Counted from the stretch's first letter, positions 1-10,447 are shown. The stretch: DNA of 64,000 nt from Siphonodentalium dalli (GCA_032622095.1 CP136062.1:153196875-153260874); one strand, 5' to 3'. Made by a program: numbers and translations. The notes: generated by a model not told the origin, from the sequence alone.

Positions 1-545
1 TTTGCACCTGCCCGTCCGTACGTCCGATGTCTGTTCATGACATAACTTGAAAAGTAGTGGTCTGATCGCAATTTGGTATGGATGTTCACTGTACTATCGG
101 GACATTAAATGGAGTCTTCAATCGTTTTGTTCAGGTTTTTCGTTCTATAGTTATTCATCTTAGTTTAGCTGAAAATGTTGGCTTTTTTTGGTCTGTCCGA
201 TGTCTGTTCGGGTCATAACTTAAACAGTAGAGCTCGGATCTTAAATTCTTAATGTAATTTGGTATGGATGTTCACTACTATGGGGACATTCAATGGAGTT
301 TTAAATCGTTTCTTTTTCAGGGATTTCGTTCTATTCATCTTAGTCTAGCTGAACATGTTGGCTTTTTGTTCCATCCGATGTCTGTTCAGGTCATAACTTG
401 AATAGTAGGTCCCGGATCTCAATGAAATTTGTTATGGGTGTTCGCCACTATGGGGACATTCGAATGAAGTGTTCAATCGTTTTGTTTAGGTTATTCGTTC
501 TTTAGTTAATTGTCTCATTCGTCTTTGTTTATTTGAAAATGATGA
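1..545. repeat. Three diverged tandem copies of a ~170-185 bp unit
   Basis: Anchors such as 'tttggtatggatgttcac' recur near 72, 257 and, more diverged, 427. 'ccgatgtctgttc' recurs near 23, 197 and 376. Each unit also carries 'cataactt' and 'gttggctttttg'. The first copy is preceded by a GTCCGTacGTCC tract. This is the same general layout (GTCC-rich lead plus tandem cores) as the elements at 28.1 and 49.5 kb, though I cannot align the unit directly to theirs. The left edge is cut by the window. Confidence 0.75.
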
Positions 546-884
546 TTTTTGGGTACGTCTGTCTTGAGTATATCAGTCATAGGTTATAGGTATGCCCACA
601 TCATGCGGTATGCCACAAGGGGTTATGCACAACAGTCCATCTCTTGTCATGGTGTGTATCAACGGATAAGGGTGTGTGTGTGCATTTTTGTGTGTGTATC
701 GTGTTAGCCGGGCTTGGGGAATGGATACCTATACATATTGTGGAGTTCGCCCATTTATTGTTATCAGAGTTACATGCCTTGTTGGACCTGGGCGATTTAA
801 AGTTTCTTTAATTTGTGTTCCAATTCACGAATGTCCGTTATGCATACATATTTGAAAAATACACCAGTAGCGGGTGCACGGTGT
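546..884. other. Intergenic, no gene seen
   Basis: This stretch has only a short GT-rich tract (about 669-700) and no supported ORF or repeat. Confidence 0.5.
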
Positions 885-1370
885 CAACAACGCTGCAATA
901 CTAAATATGAATTATCCACAACCACATAATGCTGCAATACTAAATATAAATTTTCTACACCACTTAATGCTGCAATACTAAATATGAATTTTCTACACCC
1001 ACATAATTCTGCAATACTAAATATGAATTATCTACACCCACATAATGCTGCAATACTAAATATAAATTATCTACACCCACATAATGCTACAATACTAATT
1101 ATGAATTATCTACACCCACATAATGCTGAAATACTAAATATGAATTATCTACACCCACATAATGCTGCAATACTAAATATGAATTATCTACACCCACATA
1201 ATGCTGCAATACTAAATATGAATATTCTACATCCACATAATGCTGCAATACTAAATATGAATTATCTACACCCACATAATGCTGCAATAGTAAATATGAA
1301 TTATCTACACCCACATAATGCTGCAATAGTAAATATGAACTTTTTACACCCGCATAATGCTGCTCATGGC
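885..1370. repeat. 39-bp minisatellite, about 12 copies
   Basis: The unit contains 'gaattatctacacccacat' followed by 'aatgctgcaatactaaatat' and is repeated head to tail, with one 38-bp copy near 945-980. Because 39 is divisible by three and the unit has no stop in some frames, long repetitive ORFs appear on both strands (984-1406 plus, 1099-1326 minus). Both strands being open, together with a frame-shifting 38-bp unit at the left, argues for noncoding satellite rather than a gene. Confidence 0.85.
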
Positions 1371-1404
1371 TCAGTTCGTAGCTACAATCCCAAGGGTAGG
1401 GATT

Positions 1405-1705
1405 GATATCATGTAGGCCCAGTTAGACTTGAGGTCAGATCATATCAACGTTGATGACGTGATGCCCCTGATGATTGGTGGAAATGTTTGTACTGTCTGT
1501 GTTGTATAGTGCCAATTCTCAACACCCACCAGAACGCTGCAAGACTAGGGATTGATGACTTTATATAATGTAGGCCCCGTTAGACTTGATGTACGATCAT
1601 GTTGATGTTGTCATGCCCCTCCTGGTGCGTGGTGGAAATGTATTTACTGACTGTTGCATAGTGTCATTAATCTGAACTCTCAACCCCCACCAGAATGATT
1701 CTCAC
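1405..1705. repeat. Tandem duplication, ~150-bp unit, two diverged copies
   Basis: Shared blocks in order are 'atgtaggccc', 'gttagacttga', 'gatcat', 'catgcccct', 'gtggaaatgt', 'cccaccagaa'. The first copy runs from about 1408 and the second from about 1560. It abuts the 39-bp minisatellite; the words 'ctgcaa' and 'cacccac' occur in both, so the two may be related. Confidence 0.6.
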
Positions 1706-2279
1706 GTGGTTCAGCTCGTCACTAAAATCCCTACCCATGGTATATAGACTTGAACGAAACTTACAATCACGTATCTGAATGTCGATAACCGACTACACAG
1801 AGGGTCATCCCCAATTCCAGACTCGGTGTCTGTTTTCTCTGATGTTTATTCGATATGAGAAAATATGACAGGTTAATTTTCTCAATCGAGTGACAATTTG
1901 TCAGGGGATATGACAGACGGGTTCAAATTATCTAGAAACGTTATTTTGTCGCTGGGCGCTGGTAAATTAAAAATCGAATCTGGTAGCGATGGTATTCTTG
2001 ATATATCGAGCGGTAAATAACATAGTGACATGCGTGGGGCAGGTAAACGAGGCTCGCACGCGATATCATATCGATTCATCAGCCAGCCCAGACTGGTCAA
2101 TGAACATCACATCTCAGACCCGATTAAGTACCTCTATAAATTAAGATCTATCGTTATTCTCTTCGATATTTCGTCAAATTCTATTAGATTATTTTAGCTT
2201 CGTCTCGACCATGTATTTTGCCCTGTGATTTTTCTTGCGGTAATTTGATTTCGCGTCTCATTCTTGCTTCGGTAAATGT
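1706..2279. other. No recognisable feature
   Basis: Only ORFs shorter than about 75 codons occur here and none shows a domain. The 3' boundary of the retrotransposon to the right may lie within the last part of this stretch. Confidence 0.4.
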
Positions 2280-2372
2280 GTTGCTAGATAATTATGATAC
2301 CACTATGTTTCTGACAGTTTCGAAGTTTCCGATGTATTGGCATTTCAAATTTTGACCAAATTAAAAAGCTAG

Positions 2373-2405
2373 GGTCTGTATCTGTATCTGTCTGTATCTG
2401 TATAT
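2373..2405 (-). repeat. Short GATACA-type tract in retrotransposon 3' region
   Basis: On the minus strand this reads as repeated 'acagatacagat' about 40 bases beyond the ORF2 stop. CR1-clade elements characteristically end in short tandem repeats instead of poly(A). The tract could mark the 3' terminus, but the sequence beyond it is too unfamiliar to be sure. Confidence 0.45.
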
Positions 2406-2447
2406 TTCCGGCGCAGGAGGCTCTCGGCTGTTGTCGCGTCGTTGCTA

Positions 2448-3758
2448 CTACTCTGGTGTTTCTCCTGTTGTATTCCCCGAGCATGCGTAATCTTCTATGC
2501 TGTTCCAGTCCCTGATCGTTCTCACGAAGAATGATTGTTTATATTGCTCCGTGTTGGCTCTTATTGGTTCGAACGATCGTGAGTTGATACACTCTTGGCT
2601 CGAAATGATGTTATCACTTTTGTGGTCTGGAAACTTTTTTGCTCGGATTTTCCTTCCTTTCTTATCCTTTAGTAAATCATGTGCGTGTATGGCTGGGATT
2701 ATCCCCTCAACCACCTTGCCGAAGAGTTCTATTCTCTTCATCTTTCTGCGGATCTCTAGTGAGTCTAACCGTAGTCCATCAATCATGCTGGTTACTGCGC
2801 CTTTTTCCCGGTCTCTATAGTTGTTGGTGATGAATCTTGCCGCTCTTCTCTGCACTTTCTCTAACTTCTCTATTTCTCCTACTGCGGCGGGGTCCCATAT
2901 TTCTGCTCCATATTCGAGTGATGTTCTTACCATGGCTCTATATGCCGTCTCTCTGGATTTACTGTCCGCTCTTCGTAAGTTTCTGCGTAGGAAGCCTAAG
3001 GTGCTATTGGCCCTTCCAGTGATCTTGGATATGTGCGTTGACCATTTTAGGTCATCTGTGATGGTCAGTCCAAGGTAGACGCTTTGTTTGACTGATTGCA
3101 GAATTTGATGGTCAAGCTGGTAGATGAACGATGTTTTGTTCTTGTCCTTGTTCTTCATGGACATTATGGAGCATTTTCCAGCATTGAATCTCATCCCCCA
3201 GGTTTTTGCCCATTCTTCTAATGATGTCAGATCCTGTTGTAGTTGGATGTGGTCTTGGTGGTCATTTATCTGGCGGTATAGTATGCAGTCATCAGCAAAG
3301 AGTCTTACTTCTGATTTGACTGCTTGTGGAAGGTCGTTGATGTGGCAGAGGAATAATAGGGGTCCTAGTACCGTACCTTGGGGTACTCCCGATTCCACTG
3401 GAACACTTTTGGATGATTCTCCTTCCAACACTACTCTCATATACCTTTTTGTTAGGAAGCTTGTCAGCCAAGTGTGTATTGGTCCTGTGATTCCGTAAGA
3501 CTTCAGTTTGTATAGCAGACTCTGGTGTGGTACTGTGTCAAATGCTTTGGAAAAGTCGAGGATTGCCATGTCAGTTTGTTTCTCCGAGTCAAAGGACGAT
3601 AGTAGATCTTGTGTGGTGTTTACAAGCTGGGTTACACATGAGTGGCCAGATCTAAATCCGTGGTTTCTATCAGTCAGTAGGTCGCAGAGTTCCAGGTGGT
3701 CGCGGATATGTCTACACAGGACGTGCTCTAGTAGCTTACAGCATGTTGAAGTGAGTGA
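2448..3758 (-). pseudogene. ORF2 segment 3: reverse transcriptase (frame-shifted)
   Basis: This open segment carries the core of a non-LTR reverse transcriptase, which copies the element's RNA at a nicked chromosomal target. Counting from the internal Met at 3569, motif A is 'LDFSKAFDTVPH' (residues 4-15), motif B 'GVPQGTVLGPLLFL' (61-74) and the catalytic motif C 'FADD' (91-94). The C-terminal end shows the 'RDWN' word typical of CR1 ORF2. The frame is open upstream of that Met to about 3757, where it meets the preceding segment out of register. At the 3' end the frame stops at 2448 with an atypical tail; another frame is open for about 40 codons beyond, so a third small indel is possible. 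All catalytic aspartates are present, so decay looks recent. Confidence 0.9.
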
Positions 3759-5083
3759 TACTGTAGTTGGATGGTTGGTGAACGTCTCCTTTCTTATAAA
3801 CTGGTGTTATGTTTGCGTTCAGCCAGTCTTCTGGAAGGGTGCCGGTCTCTATAGATTTGTTGAATATGGTGGTAATGGGTTTCGCCAGTACGTTGGCCAG
3901 TAATTTGAGTACTTTGTTAGGGATGTTGTCTGGACCTGGTGCCTTTGATGGTTTTATATCTTCCAGGAGTTTCTTTATTCCTTCTTCTGTGATTTCCAGT
4001 GGTTTGATGTTTACACTGTTTTGTGGTATGGATGGTAGCTCTTCGTTAGTGTATATGGTGAATACCGACTGGAATTGCTTATTTAGTAGCTCCGCCTTCT
4101 CTTTTGCATCGTTTGTGAGTGCTGTTCCTGTTTTTAGCGGTGGCGTACCTGTTCTTTCTTGTTTTCGGGCCTTCGTGTAGCTCCAGAAGGGTTTTGATGT
4201 TTTCTTTTCCTTCCCCTTCTTTATTATGGTGTTTATATGTTCTTGTTCTGCTTTCCTCATTTCTCTCCTACATTTTTTCTGGTGGTCTTTATACTCTTTC
4301 CAACATCCTGTTTCTTTAGCTTTCCTGTGTAATCTTGCTTTTTTCCTTAGAATCAATTTGAGTCTTCTATTTATCCATGGCAGTTGTTTGCGTCGACATC
4401 TTGGTGCTTTTGGTACTCTTTTTTCTACAACTTCTTTGATGGAATCGCGGAAGAAGTTCCACATGGTGTTGATGTTGGTATCAGTAGAAAAATCTTCTAT
4501 TTGCACCGCTATCTTCCCCACATCTGCAGCTATGTCAGTCCAATTTGCCTTGTCGAATAGATATCTAGTTCTCTGTACTGGTTTATTGTAGGATGGAGTT
4601 GGAGAACAGTCAGCAATGATCATATTATGGTCTGATATGCCAGGTATTGTAGTGGTGGATTTTATTAATGCTGGATTGTTTGTTATGATTAGGTCCAGTA
4701 GGTTTCCTTCCCTGGTTGGGTCCTCCTGTACCTGTTTTAGTCCTAGTTTCGTGCATACGTTGATGAGGTCATTCTGTATCTCTCGGTCTTGTGCACCCGG
4801 CCTTACAGTCATTGTGTCCCAGTCGATGTCAGGACAATTAAAGTCTCCTCCAAGTATGAAGCTGGAGTCAGTCTTTTTCATCAGTGCTTTGATGGATTTT
4901 TCTAGATTTTCTACGTCTGATTTGGATCGATGTGCCATGTAGAAACTTCCCACGTGTATATCCTTGCCTCCTTGTATTGACAGTTTTATCCATTCAATTT
5001 CGCAGTTGGTGATATATTCAGTCTTCTCTATTGCAACTGCTTCCTGTTGAATGGCAATGAAGACTCCCCCACCGTAGTATCTC
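3736..5083 (-). pseudogene. ORF2 segment 2: APE-type endonuclease to RT thumb-proximal region
   Basis: This frame continues the endonuclease begun in the previous segment. Counting from 4953, it contains 'GGDFN' (35-39) and 'SDHN' (107-110), the metal-binding and catalytic signatures of apurinic-like endonucleases that nick target DNA. It then runs through the linker into the first RT blocks ('PVYKKGD') before ending at 3736. Upstream of 4953 the same frame is open to about 5083. At the 3' border the expected 'SNYRPVSLT'-type motif is interrupted: about five bases appear to be missing between 'NY' and 'VSLT' near 3760. This is a frameshift within a conserved block, so I call it damage rather than programmed recoding. 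Confidence 0.88.
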
Positions 5084-5720
5084 GGTCGTTCCTATAGGCC
5101 GTATAATCTTCAGGAAAGACTTCAGCTGACTTGATGGCATTTTGGGCTGGTTCTTTTCCTGGTTTCTTTCCTTTGAGCCATGACTCTGTGCCGATGATAA
5201 CATCAGGCTTTATGTAGGAGGTTGCGATTTCCAGTTCCGCTTTGTTGCTAACTAGGCTTCTACAGTTAACAATTAGCAATCTGAGATTGTCTTTCCTTGG
5301 TGTGTTAAAGGTATTTTGGGATGCTAATCTGTTCGATCTTGATGCTGAGTCTAGAGTTGTGTCTGCTTTGGGACTGCTAGTATGGGTCTGGTCGAAAATT
5401 GAGTTCATACTTCGGATGGAGCTGTCTAGATGGCTTAGTGTTTGGTAGTAGTTGGAGGTACTGACTTCATAGCTATGGAATGTGAAGCTCTCGATGTTGA
5501 TGCTGTCACATTTCATGCATTTCCATTCTTTGCTGGGTCTTTCTTCTAGTGATTGGACTTCTGATGTGTCTAGGTCTACGCATGAGTAGTGATGCCAAAC
5601 ATCACAGCTATCGCAGCATACTCCTACGTTGACTGTCCATGTCACTGCTCCTTCACATACTCCGCAGGGGTATACTGATTTTTCCTTTTGCTTGGTGGGA
5701 GCTTTCTTTTTTGCTTTTTT

Positions 5721-5744
5721 GGGCCCCGGGTTTTGTTCGATGCC
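5721..5744 (-). other. 2A-like ribosome-skipping motif (GIEQNPGP)
   Basis: The motif sits at residues 187-194 of ORF2 segment 1, preceded by the hydrophobic run 'LRLLLIIA'. The canonical 2A core is D-[VI]-E-x-N-P-G-P; here the first position is Gly. 2A-like sequences are known in APE-type non-LTR elements of many invertebrates. If active, it would release the basic repeat leader from the PHD-endonuclease-RT polypeptide between the final Gly and Pro. Confidence 0.75.
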
Positions 5745-5814
5745 AGCGATGATGAGGAGGAGGCGCAGGTGTTTTGCCGTTGTTATGTTCCCATATCTCC
5801 TTTTGTGGCTATCT

Positions 5815-6200
5815 GTTAGGGGTATAGTATGGTTCAGCCCATACCGACCCGCATTTGTTTTATTTTTGTTGTGTAGATCCTGGTGTTTTTGGTTTTGGTG
5901 TGCATAGAGTGTAGCATGGATCAGCCCATGCCTACCCTTCCTCTGCAGTGCCCGTTGGTAATGGTGTGAATAGGGTGTAGCATGGATCAGCCCATGCCTA
6001 CCCTTTCTCTGCAGTGCCAGTTGGATTGTGCAGGGTGTAGCATAGTACAGCCCATGCCTACCCTTTCTCTGCAGTGCCAGTTGGAGTGTGTAGGGTGTAG
6101 CATGGTACAGCCCATGCCTACCCTTTCTCCGCAGTGCTCCTGATGGTGTGGTCTGGTGTGTTCTTTGTCTGGTATGGGTTATAGCATGGTTCAGCCCATA
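5815..6200 (-). repeat. In-frame 60-bp tandem repeats within ORF2 leader
   Basis: Four to five copies of a 60-bp unit encode 'RKGRHGLYHATPYTLQLALQ'-like repeats. Shorter related 'GRYGLNH' words flank the array at residues 33-39 and 152-158. The period keeps the reading frame, and Arg/Gly/His positions are the most constant. Confidence 0.8.
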
Positions 6201-6219
6201 CCGACCCACATTTTGTTTA

Positions 6220-7008
6220 CTACCAGCAGTCTTTGAGTATCTGGTTCGTGATTTTCCGGAGCCAGACTTCACTGAGTAATTCATCAGGGTGGATGCCGTC
6301 ATTTCTGTACAGCTTGTAATTGTACCTGGTCTCAGTCCTGATGTTTCGCCGTGCGCGTCCTGTTACGTGCCTCTTGTACGTGCGCAGGTCGGATGAGAAT
6401 TCCATTGAATTTTGATGGTGAGACTGGTTGACTGCCTTAATCTCGATGTTAAGTTGTCTGATTTGTTCAGTCAGTACGTTTTGGTGGTCTTCTGGATTAG
6501 GAGGTTGTATTGCTGGTGGATATCTTGCCGGGTTCTCTCGGTGTTTTCTTACCTGCTTGTCGTATCGGTAATTGTTCCAGTCAGAGATTGAGTATGCTGG
6601 AGTCTCGAGGATAGTCAATCTACAGTCTTGGTGTCTTCTAATTTCTCTGTAAAGTTCTTGATATTGTAGAGATAATTGATGGACTGTATTTTGGTCACTG
6701 ATTGTGGAGTAACCGCCGGCTATAAGTTTGGTTAGGTCACACGTTCCAGTCCAAATGTAGACGTGTGTGGGTCCGTGCCGCGAGACAAATCGTCCAAAAC
6801 TCTGCTTGATGAACGTGAGTCTATTGGTGGTAGATGCTCCTGATTTGTCCCAGAAGATAATTTCCTTTTCAACACTATCTTCTTTGTCCACTTTATTTTT
6901 AAGATAGCTACCTTTGCTGTCAGTTAGTAGAAGTGGTATTCTTTGCGGGCCCCTCCTTGGCTTTTCCTTCTCTTTCCTCAGGAATTTGTTTAGCTTCCTT
7001 TCAGTCAT
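6220..7008 (-). CDS. CR1-like ORF1 with SGNH-hydrolase (esterase-like) domain
   Basis: This is an intact 262-codon ORF with a Lys/Arg-rich N terminus (residues 4-23). Block I is 'LLTDSKGSYL' with the presumed nucleophile S31. Block III is 'TGTCDLT' (87-93), where Cys sits at the Asn position of the usual GxND. Block V is 'DGIHPDE' (237-243), giving the Asp-His pair. Such esterase domains are established in ORF1 of CR1-like elements; their role in retrotransposition (RNA binding, multimerisation or membrane association) is not settled. An in-frame stop just upstream of the ATG at 7008 fixes the start. ORF1 ends with two consecutive stops and overlaps the start of ORF2. An open ORF1 beside a broken ORF2 suggests recent inactivation. 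Confidence 0.88.
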   Translation of the reverse strand: MTERKLNKFLRKEKEKPRRGPQRIPLLLTDSKGSYLKNKVDKEDSVEKEIIFWDKSGASTTNRLTFIKQSFGRFVSRHGPTHVYIWTGTCDLTKLIAGGYSTISDQNTVHQLSLQYQELYREIRRHQDCRLTILETPAYSISDWNNYRYDKQVRKHRENPARYPPAIQPPNPEDHQNVLTEQIRQLNIEIKAVNQSHHQNSMEFSSDLRTYKRHVTGRARRNIRTETRYNYKLYRNDGIHPDELLSEVWLRKITNQILKDCW

Positions 7009-7130
7009 TTTCCATTAGTTGTTTATTCGTTGACGTTGGTACAGTACGTGGCGTTGCCGGTGATGTTTTTAAGTACCGGTGTTGCAACAGCGCCGCTTAT
7101 TTCTTCATCTTTTCAGGCAAAGGTGGTATA

Positions 7131-7658
7131 TTGGGTGCCCAGTCATAGATTTGTTAGCCACACATGATATACAATTTATATATAAACATAGGATAATAGA
7201 ATTATAAGTGTATATGAGTGACCTCCCGATGAATGTACAAATTGACGTGTTCATGCGTTTTGTCGTTCCGAAAAATGTTCGCAGACATAAATACCGATGT
7301 TTGAAGTCATTGAATTAAGCCGGAATTATTTTCTCCATGCGATGGGTTGGTGCATTCGCACAATACGGTTAGTAACTCTGGAAGTTTGGAGATCAAGGGT
7401 GGTAATTCTAAAATAGTGAAGAACAAGGGAGATAACCTGATGTGGTGTATATAACTATGTGATGAAATGACGTGGCACTTCGTTTTTGGTTGAGACCACG
7501 GTTGCGGGTAATAGCCATTTTGACAATTTAAACATTATGTAGATTAAGATTTATGACCATTTTCAAATGACATATTCAAGGTATTGCTTGCTGTATATTT
7601 TTTATTTTATAGATGCTCAGTGTCGGTACTGAAAGTGGTTTTCTGCTGGAAATTTTGC
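7131..7658. other. No recognisable feature
   Basis: I see no supported ORF, repeat or fold-back. The left end may contain the retrotransposon 5' UTR. Confidence 0.4.
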
Positions 7659-7762
7659 CTCGTCGGCGCCGTCATTCTATTCGGATGCACGGGTGTGACG
7701 TGACGCTCAGCTCGTCGGCGCCGTCATTCTATTCGGACGCACGGGTGTGACGTGACGCTCAG
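7659..7762. repeat. 52-bp tandem duplication
   Basis: Two copies starting 'ctcgtcggcgccgtcattct' and ending 'gtgacgtgacgctcag' lie at 7659-7710 and 7711-7762. They differ at one base (gatgcac versus gacgcac), so the duplication is recent. Confidence 0.9.
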
Positions 7763-7896
7763 AAGGGGAGATGATTTCTCCTGATGTTTGAGTTAAGTTA
7801 TGGTGTATATCTTGTTCGGGGTCTGATTTCTTGCAGATTTGGCTAGTTAGCCGATGGGCTGAAGTTTGTTCAAAAGGCATGTACTGTTATTGCCTA

Positions 7897-8116
7897 TACA
7901 TGTATGTATTATATTGGGCTGCATTAATGTGCTGCGTGAGCTATTCTCCAGTTATTGGAGGGGGATCCGGGCCTATGTATATTATATTGGGCTGACTTAA
8001 TGTGCTGCGTGGGCTATTCTCCAGTTATTGGAGGGGGATCCGGGCCTATGTATATTATATTGGGCTGACTTAATGTGCTGCGTGGGCTATTCTCCAGTTA
8101 TTCGAGAGGGGATCCG
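7897..8116. repeat. 73-bp tandem repeat, three copies
   Basis: The unit runs 'gcctatgtatattatattgg' through 'ccagttattggagggggatc'. 'gcctatg' anchors fall at 7971 and 8044. The first copy begins near 7897 with small differences and the third ends near 8116 with 'attcgagaggggatccgg'. Confidence 0.85.
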
Positions 8117-9442
8117 GAAAGTTTGCTGCCGGAGTCGAGCGAAGTATTTTTGGTCCCTAATACTGGGAATTCCCAATTTATTTCTGTATTGCATGCCAGC
8201 GCACTGTCTGTATTTCTCGATTCGTGTAACAAGTTTTAGATAGCAAAGATAATGGATAATGATATATGATTTGTTGTGACTATGTTTCCAATTCCGTCGT
8301 GTTTCATTGACGAAATAGAATATAATGCTTCGATTGGAGAAAAATCTTACAAACATGACATCGTTAACAAATCAATGATATTGCTGATATTGACATTTAT
8401 TTTGAGTCGTAATTGCATAATATACCAAACTTGTATAGGTTAAGAAGAGACATTCCACTTATCCCAGACCGGATTGAAATACACTCTGTAGGAACTGTTA
8501 CGTCTGAAGTCGTTCTATCTCCGGTATTGTGATGGTTCTTGACTGATTTGATACGGTTCCTTATGATAAAAAAATTCTCATTTTCGGGACAAAATCACGC
8601 ATAATTATATATATCTTAAATACATTAAACTTTCTTGAACGAACAGAGGCTGCATACGTGCCGTTTTACCGAAACCTGAATTTTAGATCACAATTAACTC
8701 ATATATAGCGAGTTAACGTGTAATTATCAACATGTAATCACTGGAAATCAAGTCTTGTAAACGTAATTTCTTTGTTTTCGGTGGCATACCGACTGTGAAA
8801 CGCACTCTGAAGACGAACACTCAGTATAAATTGTACCTGTGTTATTCTTCTGTAAAATAGCTGAGGAAATATCCCGATGTGTGTCGATAATTTGGAGCAT
8901 TAGCCTCATAATCGCAACTTATGAGTGTTACGGTTCTATTTCAAGGTAATCACGGTTCTTTACATGATATTTATTCGAACGATATCTGCACTTTGGGATC
9001 ATTTAGTTGTGTGTAACAAACGTTTTAAACCCGATAATTGTTGCAGCGGATGTTACCTACATAATCCAAAAAGTTTATTAAGAAATAAGAGTATAGCTAT
9101 CTATTATAACAGACGATTAAGTGGCATTACCTTCACTTCGAGTGGCAGATACAACATATTGAAAGTCATGTTGGGTATAGGATCATATATAATCGTGCAC
9201 GCCCGCATAATTAACCCAATGAAATTAGACATCTACTGTCATGATATTATGTTAATTTAAATGGACATGGCTCCGAGTCATTCGAGCTTCCAAATTTTGT
9301 CTTAAGTAATTTCTAAGGATGTATAAGATTGCTTGCAAATACAAGAAATGTTGATAAGTACGGTATATATATCGGACTCATATGCTCTGAGAAATACATA
9401 CTGTGGTCAGAGCCCTATTCCAGCTGTTTTTTCGTACAGACG
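8117..9442. other. No recognisable gene
   Basis: Short ORFs occur (for example 8925-9260) but none has a domain, a splice-supported extension or biased composition. No fold-back or tandem repeat was noticed. Confidence 0.45.
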
Positions 9443-9505
9443 TGAAACAAAGGCTCTTTATTTCTACCATATCAAGAATAGAATAATACGGAACGCTCTT
9501 TTTCT
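9443..9505. repeat. Dispersed ~60-bp 'GCTCTTT' module, copy 1
   Basis: The copy reads 'aaaggctctttatttctacc', 'atatcaagaatag', 'ggaacgctcttt'. The same order recurs near 27316, 33480 and 62312, and partly at 36586. Two GCTCTTT words bracket an 'accatatc..aata.actaacaagg' core. Confidence 0.55.
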
Positions 9506-9780
9506 GTTCCATGTCGTGCAAATGGCTGTTTTTGTTTGGAACCCAAACATCGCGGGTTCAAAGTTGTATTTTTCACGACTCCAATGTGTCTTTCTGTGAC
9601 ATTATTATACTGCTCATAGAAAGGTATTTCATTTGTTTATCGAGCTATTTCTATATCGGGAAAACTTAAAAAGCGACTATTATTACGCGTATTTTGGAGC
9701 GCAAACCACCAAGTGACTTTATTTGATAAACGAAGGTCTGTGGTTGAAAGTTCCAGGTGGGATATGTGTTCAATTCTAGC

Positions 9781-9935
9781 CAGGGTTGGGGCGATTACAT
9801 GCCAATGTAATCGATTACGATCACAATTACTTTTGATTTACATGATTACGATTATTGATTCACTTTTTTCAAATGTAATTGATTACGATTACAATTACTT
9901 TAGTAAAATGTAACTGATTACTTTTCGATTACATC
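9781..9935. mobile_element. hAT-like terminal sequence with GATTAC repeats (solo end)
   Basis: It begins 'cagggttggggcgattaca', matching the CAGGG-type ends of hAT elements. Three to four alternations of 'tgtaatcgattacgat' and 'acaattacttt' follow. No matching right end or 8-bp duplication was found nearby, so this is probably a truncated non-autonomous element. Confidence 0.5.
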
Positions 9936-10447
9936 TTATTGCAATTGTTAGTTTCCAACTATTTTGATCCCATAGGAATAACTAATGAAATAAATAAAAT
10001 TAAAATATCAAACAGTATCAAATGTTATTTAATAACAAAAAAAAACTATATAATACGTAAACAAGGAACGACTGAACAAATAAAACAACCAAGCAATAAG
10101 CACATAACCCTTTTTAGTTAATTTGTGATGTTTTGTCATGGAGTTGTGCACCAACATATTGGGAATAGACCATGTTTTATGTGTATTTATTTTATTTTAT
10201 TAAATATATTTTTCATTTCGCTCGAACCATCCAAAATATCGAGAGAAATGTTAATACGCTCGTATATGCTTAGCTGCTAATTTGTATACGAAGCATTTAT
10301 ATAAATAACCCAAATTGCACAAGTAAGCCCAAAATAGAGTTAAAACGAACTTAATTACAAACTATATACCGGTACATGGACTGGCTAAATCGACTAGGAC
10401 TCACTTTATGAAATGACACCTGGACAAAATGAAATTAAAACATGTGT
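9936..10447. other. AT-rich, no feature
   Basis: This is very A+T-rich sequence without recognisable coding content. Confidence 0.4.

Larger units (their letters stand above)
5028..6302 (-). pseudogene. ORF2 segment 1: repeat leader, 2A-like motif, PHD finger, start of endonuclease
   Basis: The 424-codon open frame begins inside the end of ORF1 (83-base overlap, different frame). Residues about 33-160 hold tandem 20-residue repeats rich in Arg, His and Tyr. A 2A-like motif lies at 187-194 and a basic stretch follows. A PHD-type zinc finger (C213, C216, C230, C233, H238, C241, C262, C265) could bind chromatin or protein. The endonuclease starts with 'IVNCRSL' (344-350) and 'GTESWL' (371-376), which carry the conserved Asn and Glu. 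After residue ~405 the frame is lost: one base appears to be missing near 5083-5086, and the next frame continues the domain. The true start codon is uncertain; 6302 is the first Met in frame. Confidence 0.88.
2280..7130 (-). mobile_element. CR1-like non-LTR retrotransposon, nearly full length, inactivated
   Basis: On the minus strand the order is ORF1 (SGNH-esterase-like), then ORF2 with a repeat-rich leader, a 2A-like motif, a PHD finger, an APE-type endonuclease and a reverse transcriptase. Esterase ORF1 plus PHD-bearing ORF2 is an established arrangement of CR1-like elements. ORF1 is intact, while ORF2 is broken twice (near 5083 and 3760). The outer limits are approximate: the 5' end is placed just upstream of ORF1, and the 3' end beyond the GATACA-rich tract at 2373-2405. 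I see no target-site duplication and no poly(A) tail. Confidence 0.85.

Noticed and set aside
984..1406. 140-codon ORF of 13-residue repeats
   Set aside because: It follows a 39-bp minisatellite. The opposite strand is open too, and there is no non-repeat coding sequence, signal peptide or composition bias.
2497..4942. Plus-strand ORFs opposite the retrotransposon (107-131 codons)
   Set aside because: They are antisense shadows of ORF2 with no domain of their own.
5070..5090. Programmed frameshift within ORF2
   Set aside because: No slippery heptamer or downstream structure is apparent. The break lies inside the endonuclease fold and fits a single-base loss; a second break at ~3760 also looks like simple deletion.
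8925..9260. 111-codon ORF
   Set aside because: No recognisable domain, no neighbouring exon signals, AT-rich composition like the surroundings.
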